Source of the DNA: Gnetum montanum
Lineage: Eukaryota > Streptophyta > Gnetopsida > Gnetales > Gnetaceae
Reading direction: 5' to 3'
Assembly: GCA_015680685.1 (NCBI GenBank)
Contig: MNCI01007639.1
Location: 709,348 to 773,347, forward strand
DNA length: 64,000 nucleotides
The number at the start of each line of letters is the position of its first letter. Position 1 is the first letter of the stretch. Shown here piece by piece: positions 49,780-59,400 of the stretch. The notes under the pieces were generated by a model. The model saw nothing but the letters and a program-made list of their open reading frames with translations. It ran no database searches and was not told the DNA's origin. The translations under genes were made by a program, and so were the position numbers.

Positions 49780-50960
49780 ACCTGATATATACACTGGAGG
49801 TGCAACTATATGTAGTACCGCTTCAGATATATGTGATTGACAGGGTTTGGTAACTGGTTACCATCGACATTTGCTAACTTGAATGGTCCGTTGCTATACG
49901 CGTCAGTCACCAAGAAAGGACCCTCCCAGTTTGCAGAGAATTTGCCTACTCGTTCGCGAATGGCCTTGAGAACTAAATCCCCTTTTTTGATCGGACGCTG
50001 CTAAAGATTGTGACGATGCTTTTACCTCTGCTTGTCTTGATACTTTTCAATTGTATCAAGTGTCTGTATCCGCTTCTCTTCTACTGAATCCAAATCCATG
50101 ATCCGAGACTCGGTGTGTTGAGCCTCATTTATAAGCGTGGAGAGGACCATTCTCAGAGAAGGGATTTGCAACTCGAGGGGCAACACTGCCTCGGATCCGT
50201 AGACTAGGCTATAGGGCGTATTGTCTATAGCTGTCCTACATGTAGTGCGGTATGCCCATAGCACATAGAGGATCTTTTCGTGCCACCGTCTCTTATTACT
50301 GTCGAGCATTTTCTTGAGCAAATTGATGATTACTTTGTTTGTTGCTTTAGCTTGACCATTCACTTGCGGGTAATAGGGCAAAGAAAAAGATTGTCTAATG
50401 CCAAGGCTATCACAGAAGGATTTGGTTTCCATGCTACTAAACTGCAGGCCATTGTCGGTCACGATAGTCATTGGGAGACCAAATCTAGTTACAATGTTAT
50501 CTAAGATGAAATGGCAAATCTGTCGAGATGTGATCTTCCTTAAAGGAATAGCTTCTACCCACTTCATGAAGTACTCAGTGGCGGTGATTATGAAGCTATG
50601 ACCTTCGGAGAATTTCGGTGTGATGGGACCTATAATGTCTAGTCCTCATCATTGAAATGGCCATGTTATCTAAGTTGTATGTAACTCTGTAGGTGATATG
50701 TGTATAAGATTTGCATGACGCTGACACATGTCACAAGTTTTAACCTTTGTCAGGCAATCTTTTTCCATGCGTGGCCAGTAGTACCCTAAGCGGAAAATTT
50801 TTGAAGCCATAGCCCGTGGTGCTACGTATCCTCTGCATAATCCCTCGCGAACCTCGCCAACGATACGCTGCGCTTGGTCCTTGTTAACGCAAGTAAGTAG
50901 CACACCATCAAAAGAGCATCTACAGAGAGTACTGTCTCCTATGATTACGTACTACCTAGC
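49780..50960 (-). pseudogene. Integrase of element E
   Basis: The zinc-binding N-terminus (50880-50690) reads VREGLCRGYVAPRAM ... CDMCQRHAN. Both His of the HHCC motif are replaced (VREG and RGYV), while the two Cys remain. The core has TEYFMKWVEAIPLR, FGLPMTIVTDNGLQF and QAKATNKVI; the Glu of the DDE triad (normally QAEATNK) reads Lys. The C-terminal part (49990-49800) gives VGKFSANWEGPF and KLANVDGN. The family product inserts cDNA into the genome. Several stops and lost catalytic residues make this copy inactive. Confidence 0.85.
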
Positions 50961-51660
50961 TTGCTTGCGGATTGCATCTTTCTGTGCACGTGTTAATTCG
51001 TGTGATAGCTCGCCTTGTAAGAGGTAAGTTTTAATGTTGTCATACCATTCCGACGTGCTCTCTTCGAGAAGAAAAGATATTTACGCTGCCTGAATGATAG
51101 GACCTGTACAATCTGTTATTAAAGCAAGACAAATGTCGAGCAGATGTGAGGGCACGTTTAAGGCCAGCGTAGCCAGTGCATCGGCCAGTGTGTTATCAGT
51201 GCGTGGCATGTGTTGGGCATCGATGGTCGCGAATTGGTTCAAAAGATCTCTAGCCATATCGCAGTAGGGCTGTATATGTACAGCTTTGTAGGCGTAGACT
51301 CCTGTGATCTAATTGATGATGAGCATAGAATCACCCCTAACTTCCAAGTGTCGAACATCGAGTTCGCTTGCAGCTAGTAATCCCCTGAGGAGCCCCTCGT
51401 ACTCTGCCACATTGTTCGCACAGGAGAAGGTCAAGCGATAAGCGTGGAGACGCACATCCTCAAGTGATAGCGTAATAACGGTGGCGGCACTGCCACCTTT
51501 AGCAGTTGAAGCTCCGTTGAAATACAACGTCACCTCAAGGCCTGTTAAGACAGGGCTTAAACTATGTACATGTTCGTCTGGAAACTCAGGCTCTATGGTT
51601 TCCTGACTGTCAATAGGTGATGTTACTAATTGGTCAGCTATTGCCTAGCCTGTCATAGAA
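50961..51660 (-). pseudogene. Second RNase H-like domain of element E
   Basis: VTLYFNGASTAKGGSA, RLTFSCANNVAEYEGLLRGL and LEVRGDSMLIIN follow the RNase H that is joined to the reverse transcriptase. The spacing (DGA..., NN.AEY..L, GDS.L) is that of the additional RNase H typical of Tat/Ogre lineages. The first catalytic Asp is Asn here (YFNGAS). Confidence 0.75.
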
Positions 51661-53285
51661 GATTGGCCAACATAATGCAAATCGAATTCTACTGTAATAG
51701 CCTTCCAGCGAGCTATTCTGCTACTCTCGTATAAATTGTGCGTAATGGTCCTAAGGATGTTATTTTTACAGATGATGTTAACTTGGCTACGGAATAGGTA
51801 ATGTCTACACTTTTTGAGCGTAAATACTAATGCTAAGCAGTTACACTTTACTTTGTTGTACCTCGTTTCGTACGCATATAGGACATGACTCAAGTAGTAG
51901 ATGGGCACTTCTGACCCATCATCCCTCCTTTGACAAAGTAATGCTGCTAACGCTACGTCCGAAGTTGCGAGGTAAATGTAAAATGGTAGACCTTTTTGTG
52001 GTGGGAAAACTGTCGATAAGTATTGAAGTTCTTGTTTTAGGCTGTTAAACGCACGCTGACAATCTTCCATCCATTTGAAATTAACCCCCTTTTTAAGCAA
52101 ATGTTGCATAGGGTGTAGCTTATCAGTTAATCTCGAGATGAACCGGCGTATAAACTGTAATCGTCCTTGTAACCCGCGTAATTGCTTGAGGTCTGTGGGA
52201 GGCGCTAATTCGACAATGGCTTTAACCTTATCAGGGTCAACTCGTATGCCAGTTTTCGACACCACAAAGCCCATCATGCGTCCAGTTTTGACTCCGAATA
52301 TGCACTTATTTGGGTTAAGCCGGAGATTGTATTTGGAGCATCTTTTGAGGACTAACTCTAGGTCTTCTGAATGATCCTCTGACTTTAAAGACTTGACAGC
52401 TATATCGTCAACGTAGTCATTCAGTCTCCCTAAGAGGTAATCACTAAAGATATATGTCATGGCTCATTGATACGTTGCTCTGGCATTTTTTAGACCAAAA
52501 GGCATCATGGTGTAGCAAAAGGTACCCTAGGGCGTCATGAACGTTGTGGTTAATTGATGTTCTTGGTTGATGCGAATCTAATTATAGCCCGAAAAGCCAT
52601 CCATGAAGGACAGACGCGCATGCCCAGCTGTCGTATCGACTAGTTGGTTGATACTCGGTAGTGGGAAGTTATCTTTGATTGTGCCCTTGTTCAAATCTCG
52701 GAAGTCTATGCAGATGCGTATGCTTCTGGTCTTCCTTAGGATGACTACAATGTTAGATACCCAATCCGAGTAGTCGACTACGCGGATGAAACCAGCCTGA
52801 TACAGCTTAGTGATCTCATCACGCATGGCTAGCGCGATCTCTAGCTTGATTTTTTGAACCTTTTGCCTAACTGCTTTAATCTGCAGGTCTAAGATTATGT
52901 TATGCTAGATTAACCTGGGATCTAGTCCCGGCATATCCTCGTATGACCATGCAAACACCGTGATGTTGTCTTGCATGACCTGTTTTATAGAATCGTGCAT
53001 TTTGTGGTCTAGTAAAGAACTAACCTTAAGCATTTTTGCTTCACCCTTATGCGTAACTATAGAAACCTCATTGAGGGGGTCTTCGGTTATGTCCCCAGCC
53101 TCTAGGTCTAGCGTGCGCGTCGACTGTTTTGGCCATTCTGGGAACGTTTCCGACGTGGCTATGGTTACGTCGTCAAAGGGAGGGTTAATTTCTACTAGCA
53201 TAGGGTTGAATTGCCTGACTACCCTCCCGTATGGGCCTGTCAAAGTTACTGGTGCTGAAAATGTTGCGTCCATTTGCGAATTGTC
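51661..53285 (-). pseudogene. Linker, reverse transcriptase and RNase H of element E
   Basis: It starts after a likely 3' splice site (GTGATTTTGTAG, AG at 53287-53286) with DNSQMDATFSAPVTLTGPYG. The linker has FPEWPKQSTRTLDLEAGD. Reverse transcriptase: VDYSDWVSNIVVI, FPLPSINQLVDTT, SFMDGFSGYN, MPFGLKNARATYQ, and DYVDDIAVKS with the intact YVDD box at 52404-52415. RNase H: YLSHVLYAYETRYNKVKC. Stops at Gln (after FSGYN, and after LDPRLI), Trp (TP*GTF) and Arg (YQ*AMTY) positions fit C-to-T changes. Otherwise one frame runs 52460-51645. Confidence 0.85.
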
Positions 53286-53542
53286 CTACAAAATCACCAA
53301 ACGCTTAAATGATTAGGAGAAAGCATGACGTAGTGTTGTCGTATGTGGAAAGCTAACTGAATTTTGAATTTTGCGAAGAGGATATAATTAATGCTACCTG
53401 ATTACGAAGCGATAAGATGTGATAGCTTAACGTCATTTCGGACAGTGGCGCATGCAATATCTGCCGCATTAATATCTTGATTTTTGGGTTCCGTTTTAGG
53501 AAAGTCCGGCTGAAATCAGATATCAAGTCGGTGATTCTCGCA

Positions 53543-53548
53543 TATAAG
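53543..53548 (+). promoter_or_regulatory. Candidate TATA box of the antisense gene
   Basis: CATATAAGTA stands about 150 bp upstream of the plus-strand ATG at 53696. A second AT-rich candidate (GATATAATTA) is at 53381. Either could start an antisense transcript inside the element. Confidence 0.3.
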
Positions 53549-53695
53549 TAAGTGGTTTTCGGTGAGAACAGACTGCTGGTTGTCATGAATTCGAATTCTT
53601 AGCTGTTGCTGAGCGAGAGGAGGAGCAGAAGATTGGAGCATGTATTTTGTGAAGATTCAAAGAAGTGAAGCTGCGAAAGTTCTGAGGCTGTTACA

Positions 53696-53814
53696 ATGGC
53701 ACCTAAAATCAAAAGGAAGAATGCAAAATTGGCCAAAATCGATGAGGTGCAAGGAAATCTGGAGCACGTTTTGTAGGCGGTGGTTGAAGTGCGTGACCCT
53801 ACGCCTTTGAACCG
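53696..53814 (+). CDS. Possible first exon of the antisense gene of E
   Basis: ATG followed by a basic stretch (MAPKIKRKNAKLAKIDEVQG), ending before a GT donor (CCG/GTAGGC). It has one in-frame TAG at codon 27, at a position that fits a former CAG. The phase does not join cleanly to the exon at 54232, so either an extra small exon lies between or this is a chance ORF. Confidence 0.35.
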
Positions 53815-54231
53815 GTAGGCCATTCCTTACATGCTTATGTTGTTTTAGTGTCTATTTTTGGTAGTATTTCTTGCGTAAATGCAGATTTCAAATTATGGAC
53901 CTCGGGTTAAGGTGAGGGTTTGATGGGGTTGCGTCTATCGCTGTTGTCAGGGACAAGCCTTGCATTGTTGCAAGGGTTTGGGCGATTTCGGTATGGATAA
54001 CTAGGCGTAGTTTGTAGGTTTTCTGTATTAGTCATGCCAATGTAAATCTAGACATTGATTTATGTATTGGATTTTCTATACAGCGTTACGTTAAAGCATA
54101 TTCTGATTGTCTTGGATATTGTTGGGGTTTTGTGTTGTATAAACCCCATCGTCCCCAATGTCCCTCCCTCGCAAACGCGGTTGCATGGGAAGGCCATATG
54201 GTTTTGAAGGGGTGCACTGGAGTTTCTGCAG

Positions 54232-57200
54232 TTCTTACTGCGCAACTATAGCATCATTGTATGGTCCAATTTATCTGGCAATATTTCCGGTGCCATTCTA
54301 GAGCACCTCCTAGTGGGTTCTTCACAAGGTATCCTGGCTTTCTTGACAGACGGAGCCATCGATACTGGTCATCCCGAGGACCGAGAACCTAGCGCCCGAG
54401 GTTTGAGGCGTTTAGGCTGAATCTAGGAGATGGCCCAGTTTAGTTGTTACCATGCCTATAACACTCTGTTCATGGCTCGCCATGTCTCGACCTACTTTCA
54501 GAACCCACAAGGCACTGTGAACTACTCCAGTAGGTAAGCCATTTTGTCGACTGTATTTTTTTTTTATATGTCGGTTATCTGGGTTTTTCCAAGTATGAGA
54601 TAAACCTATGTGGTATGGTGCAGGTTTTTCATCCATGAAAACAGGTTATTTGGGGATGGTGATACATTTTCATGGACCGAAACGGCAATAAAGGCGTTCA
54701 CCTCGACTAGCAATGTACGCGCCAGTGTGATGGGGCAGATTGGCTTCGACATGCGTGATTACCCCACCCGCTATGCTGACTCTTTTGAGAATTGCTAGAA
54801 ACTCAGGTGGCTACATGATGACTGGACCCTGGATCCGCCCCTTACCGTTGAGGACGTGCAGAGGAACCTTCCGCCCTTTCCTTTGCCATTTGGATCTGGT
54901 AAGACTACTGTGTATTCTATTGTTGCGTGGTGTAGTTGTACATTGTGAGTGTTGCATAATATGGGTTTTCATTTAACCTTTGTTTCACACTGTTCAGTCA
55001 GGGAATCCTGGGAGATTACCCTTACAATTTTCGGCTGCCAGGCGAATACCGTCCTCTTCCGCTACGGTGACATCAAGGACGCCCAACGTTGGCTCGGCCA
55101 CGCGGTGGCCCCAGTTGCGGTGACCACCAAGATCCGAGAAGTGAAGCTAATGCACCTATTTTTAGCTGCAACCCCTAATGTCCCCGCAAGTGAAATGCTG
55201 ACCCTGGTCAACTCCTTCAACAAGAAGGCTGAGCATTTTTGCACGCATGTGTATAACGTGCATGTAAGTTTTGATATTGACGCTGAGCTCTTCGAGGATC
55301 TTTTTGGCGTCCCCTCTGATGACCTTCCCATAGATGAGAAGGCGAAGAGAAGTCTCGACTGCCAGGAATGGCTGGAGGAGTGGGTAAGAGTCCCAAAGGA
55401 GCTTAAAGAGTTTCCTTGCGAAAAATTCGAACTGGGCATCGTCAAGACAATTTATCCCCTTTTCCAGGCCCGGACCTTCCCCAAAACACTCTCGCAAGGG
55501 AAGTTCTTTTCTATAGAACAGACCTGTATTATGCGGGAGGTCCTGGAAAAAGGGACCCAGTTCAATTGGGCAAGCTATTTTGCTAAGGGACTGTGCAATG
55601 AGATGGTCAAGCTTCGCAAGAAGCTTGAGTCTCGTTTCAATGTGCATTACACCTTCTACATAGCTTGCCTTCAGCGTTTTGCTGAGTTTTTGGTCGTCCA
55701 AAGGAATGGGTTCTGGGTGCAACAAGACCGAGACCAGCTATCCAAACCTTGGATTACCCATATCCTCGGCACTACCCATGGGCAGGATCCACCGAAAGGC
55801 ATCGGGGAGTCACTATCTATAACGACTAAAGGTTTGGTGGCGCCTTGAGTGTGAGGCCTCGACAGTATAGGCGGGATAATGCCTACTTATACCAGCGATG
55901 CCTCACGAGGGAAACGCCTGGTAGAAGAAATTGTAGAACCTGCAGCTCGGCGTAAAAGGCTCCGTATAGCCGAGGCTTCTGCGGAGCCTGGGAGCGGCAC
56001 GGGTCAAACTGTGGCGGTCAAAGTTCAGCGAAGTAAGCCTCCACCTGGTAAGTGTGAAGGAGATGTATTGAAAACTGTATTACACAATGTTTACCTAGTA
56101 TATTTGGAATGATATATTAAATGTATTGTGATATGACCAGTGAAAATTACAGAGTAGCTGACCCCTGAAACAGGGGCAGTGGTACTAAGTCGTGGGGAAG
56201 GGGCCTCAGTTTTAGAAGAAGAAGCCCCAGCTATTAGAGTGAGCTGCGCATAGACCCCTGTGCGTGAGGAGGCCCCAGCCACTGAAACCAGCGACGCACA
56301 GACTCATGTGCGTGAAGAGGAAAAGGAGGCGGAAGACGTTGGTGAAGTCGCCACTGTCACCGAAAGAGGTAATAAACGTGTTAGAAATTTTGCAAAATTC
56401 TATTAATAACTAAAGTTTCTAACTTGATTACGCTACAGGAGAAGAGGATGTATCCACATCCATCGCTGTGAGTAGAGCGTGGAAAGACTTTCTTGACAAG
56501 TTTGCCTTCATGAAAGGCATTGTCAGTGATATGATCGAGCGCCTCGAGTGCGTCGAACCTAGAGCTGGTATGTTATGGTTGTAAAAGGTTTATTTTGTTA
56601 TACAATAGTAATGTGTCATATACAATGATAATGTTTGCTATTAGGAGCTCGCCTTCGATGGGACCCCATGGAGCCCATTGATTTGGACACAGTGGAGCCT
56701 CCATCCGATGGGGCAGCTGTGCCACGTCACATTTATGAGAAAATGTGTAAATGTGTGTTACACTCGACACGCTCCTTATGGGAGAGTAGGGGCGTAAATG
56801 AAAATCTATGGAAAAGGCTACAGAGGTCAGAGCAGAGGATTGAGTCGCTGACCAAAGAGGTCAGAGACCTGAGATCACGATGCGAATTCCTACAGGCGCA
56901 GGAGACGGGCGATGAAGACTGGCATACCACTGTTATCGACTACTCCCGTTATTGGACCGCCATCAAAAACAGTGTGCAAACCAGTCGGGCATTGATAGAG
57001 CAGCGGATGCAGATAGAGCTCCTAGCTCAGAAAATCTAGGATTGGAGGGACTATTGTGCAAGCGTGCAAGAGTGGGGGCAGAAGGAAAAGGATCACAAAC
57101 ATCTGTATAAGCGAGAAAGCATCACTTATCGTAAACTTTAACGTAATTCTGCTGTCAAAGCTCAATCTCTGGAATTTTTCCTTGACATTATTGGAGCATC

Positions 57201-57777
57201 CGAAGCCTTCAAGAAGTTCGAAGAGCAAGTGACTATAAGTGCATCCCCGGAAAGGGAGATGACTCTCCCTGGGGACCAGACTACAGTCCCTACATTCTTC
57301 CCGGACCCACCTCACTGGACTGACATAGAGAAAGGGAAGGTGAAGGCTGGAGCTACCCTGGGAGATGGAGCATGGTCTAATTTGACCAAGGATGAGATCA
57401 TGGAGTGCCTATGGGCTGGCTTAGACAAGCTTCCCTTTGCTGCGGAAGAAGGGCCATCACGAGTAAGTTTAGGCAAGACTAAATCTAAATTTTCTAATTG
57501 TATTATCAAGTTTTATTCTTGCTAACATGTTTTCTGTATCTAGGTACCAACAGAGGACAAAGAAGACGAGCAAGCTGAGGATCCAGTACAGGAGGAAGAA
57601 CGCAGTGATGAAGAGCATCCCCCTGTGGAGCCGGTGCCGGAACAAGGACCTCATGAAGAGGAAATTCTTCGTGAGAGAATACTTCCTAGAAGAGAAGGTC
57701 CACTAGAGGACGATCCCTTAGGACTAGAGCCGGACTTAAGGGATACTGGTGACAGTGGCATCAGAGAAGATGCGTAA
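54232..57777 (+). pseudogene. Antisense intron-containing gene of element E (~1,000 codons)
   Basis: Exons read by GT-AG rules: 54232-54328, 54350-54533, 54624-54898, 54998-56047, 56153-56368, 56439-56567, 56645-57462 and 57544-57777 (TAA at 57775). The phases join, and the sum is 3,003 nt. Order of parts: N-terminal region (MAQFSCYHAYNTLF, STYFQNPQGTVNY); a central region (NTVLFRYGDIKDAQRWLG, LTLVNSFNKKAEHF, VSFDIDAELFEDLFGVP, FPKTLSQGKFF, LQRFAEFLVVQRNGFW); a basic then acidic linker with two VREE repeats; a Glu/Arg-rich coiled coil (from 56740, LWKRLQRSEQRIESLTKEVR); an acidic tail. About eight in-frame stops, mostly TAG or TGA fitting former CAG or CGA. The central V.F motif faintly recalls 'putative plant transposon protein' domains. 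Function unknown. It runs opposite to gag-pol. Confidence 0.75.
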
Positions 57778-57974
57778 TTGTGATTTACGCATAGATTTAT
57801 TGATTGTTGTCAACAATGATTACTGGGATGACTAAAAGACTAGTGATAAGATTTTGTGACAATTTTAAGTGTTATATATTTTTTTTTTCTTTGGGTCTTT
57901 TGCATTTTTTATCTGCAAAGCGTAAGCGTAGTTATTAATGGTTTCTCCTAAGTTATGTTACGACGGAGTGGAAT
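57778..57974. other. 3' flank of the antisense gene
   Basis: AT-rich spacer with a T-run near 57882-57890. A polyadenylation region is expected here for the antisense transcript, but no clear AATAAA is present. Confidence 0.3.
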
Positions 57975-58325
57975 TACTAGTTTTAGGCCATTGCGGGCCA
58001 TCATGAGTGTTTGCGTAATCTGGAAGCTAGTTTTAGGTCATTGCAGGCCATAACTAGTTTAAGGCCGTTGCGGGCCCTGGTTAGTTTTAGGCCATTGCGG
58101 GCCATAGTTAGTTTTAGGCCATTGCGGGCCATGGTTAGTTTTAGGCCATTACGGGCCATCACTAGTTTAAGGCCATTGCGGGCCCTGGTTAGTTTTAGGC
58201 CATTGTGGGCCATGGTTAGTTTTAGGCCATTGCGGGCCACAACTAATTTAAGGCCGTTGCGGGCCCTAGTTAGTTTTAGGCCATTGCGGGCCACAACTAG
58301 TTTAAGGTCATTGCGGGCCCTCTGC
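57975..58325. repeat. 27-bp minisatellite of element E
   Basis: Eleven contiguous 27-bp units from 58028 (TAGTTTTAGGCCATTGCGGG followed by CCATRGT), plus one separate unit at 57978. Two unit types (TTTTAGGCCATTG and TTTAAGGCCGTTG) tend to alternate. As 27 is a multiple of three, the array is open on both strands and produces repetitive ORFs (58001-58450 minus, 58011-58334 plus). These are most likely not genes. Confidence 0.9.
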
Positions 58326-58559
58326 GTAATGTAGAAAGCGTTAGGTGGTAGTGTATATTTTTTGTTGTTTTTGCGTATTTGAGCTAAAGTGATCAAAAGA
58401 CATGAATGCATACGTAACAAGAATGTAACAGTGTAATGAAGAAATGACAAGCGTAAACGTTGAAAATTTCTATGGCGTAAATATGCATTAAGCGAAAACG
58501 AAATGCTAAGCGTAAACTGCGATAATTGTTAAAAAACATGATAATGTGCGTAAATGTCA

Positions 58560-59400
58560 TTCAGTTCAACCGCTAATTCGCAATTGTTTCTTAACGGCCT
58601 TTACGTTCAATGCTGCGTAAGGGCGGAGGGGCTTACGGTCTGACTCCTCCACGCCGCCATCCTGAAATGGCAGGTTGGCCCAGGCTAAACTGTCATCATT
58701 GGTTTTGGTTTTTTGAGGGATTTGGAGATTGGTCTGATCATCTGAGGCTTCTATCTCCAAACCCGTTCTTCCTCAATGTTGTTGACGGTTCTGGGGGTGG
58801 TTTCATCGCCGCGTATCATGACCTCCCCTCCTGCATAAGGTAGGTGTATTTCTTGATGTATCGGTGATGAAACTACCCTCAGCTAGGCTAACCAGGACCT
58901 CCCTAGGATCAAGTTGAAGCCAGGCATCTCCTCGACAACTAAGAATGTGGCATCCGTTGGGAATTGCTTCCTTGCCACAAACTCAATACGCACCGTCCCC
59001 TTGACTTGAACCCTTGCTCCATTGAATGACTTTATGCAGGTTGTCTTCGTGGGAATGATCTGGTTGACCAGACCCAACCTATCCACGATGGGGTAAGGAA
59101 TGATGTTTGCAGCGGTGTCGTCGTCCACATGTACTCTCCAGATCAAGTACTGATCGACCCGAATAGTGATGAACATGGGTTCAGTGGTCACCTGACCTTT
59201 CTCAGGGTCATCTTTGATGGACTCGTCATGAAAGGTTAGTGAGGTGGGCTTAGGTTTCTCAGCTTTGGAAGGAAACATGACCGCATGGATTGCTTCCTCC
59301 TCTGCTGGTAAACTTTCATCCACAGGTATGGATGTCAGCATACGGACCATAGCCTCACAGTGTTCTCGAGATGTCATAAGCAGGTCATAAAGTTTTAGGG
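58560..59400 (-). pseudogene. Aspartic protease region of element E
   Basis: LYDLLMTSREHCEAMVRML, then EEEAIHAVMFPSK, TTEPMFITIRVDQYLIWRV, and the active-site segment HVDDDTAANIIPYPIVDRLG, followed by MPGFNLILGRSWL. The active-site loop is DTA, where relatives have DGGSA or DGGAA types, so one glycine-type residue is changed. A tail (58760-58566, LPFQDGG, RPYAALNVKAVKKQ) is conserved in copies A and C and leads to the presumed intron donor. One stop follows GRSWLA. Confidence 0.75.

Larger units (their letters stand above)
53286..58570 (-). other. Presumed pol intron of element E (sense strand)
   Basis: The gag-pol reading is interrupted between protease (ends near 58570, VKAVKKQLRIS) and the RT linker (starts 53285). 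Ogre-type Tat elements are known to splice an intron from exactly this place. GTGATTTTGTAG at 53297-53286 is a good acceptor. The donor is near 58555-58575 (GCG/GTTGAAC is one candidate), less certain. The interval holds the antisense gene and the 27-bp array. Confidence 0.55.

Noticed and set aside
55162-55725. 187-codon minus-strand ORF opposite the main exon of the antisense gene
   Set aside because: The plus-strand reading is conserved in copies A, C and F; this frame is not.
54949-57777. Ordinary host gene with introns
   Set aside because: Relatives lie at the same position and orientation in three other element copies, so it belongs to the retrotransposon.
57975-58325. CRISPR-like array
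   Set aside because: Units are contiguous without unique spacers, and the DNA is plant nuclear.
58001-58450. 149-codon repetitive ORF on the minus strand and its plus-strand partner
   Set aside because: Produced by the 27-bp repeat, which is open on both strands because 27 is a multiple of three.
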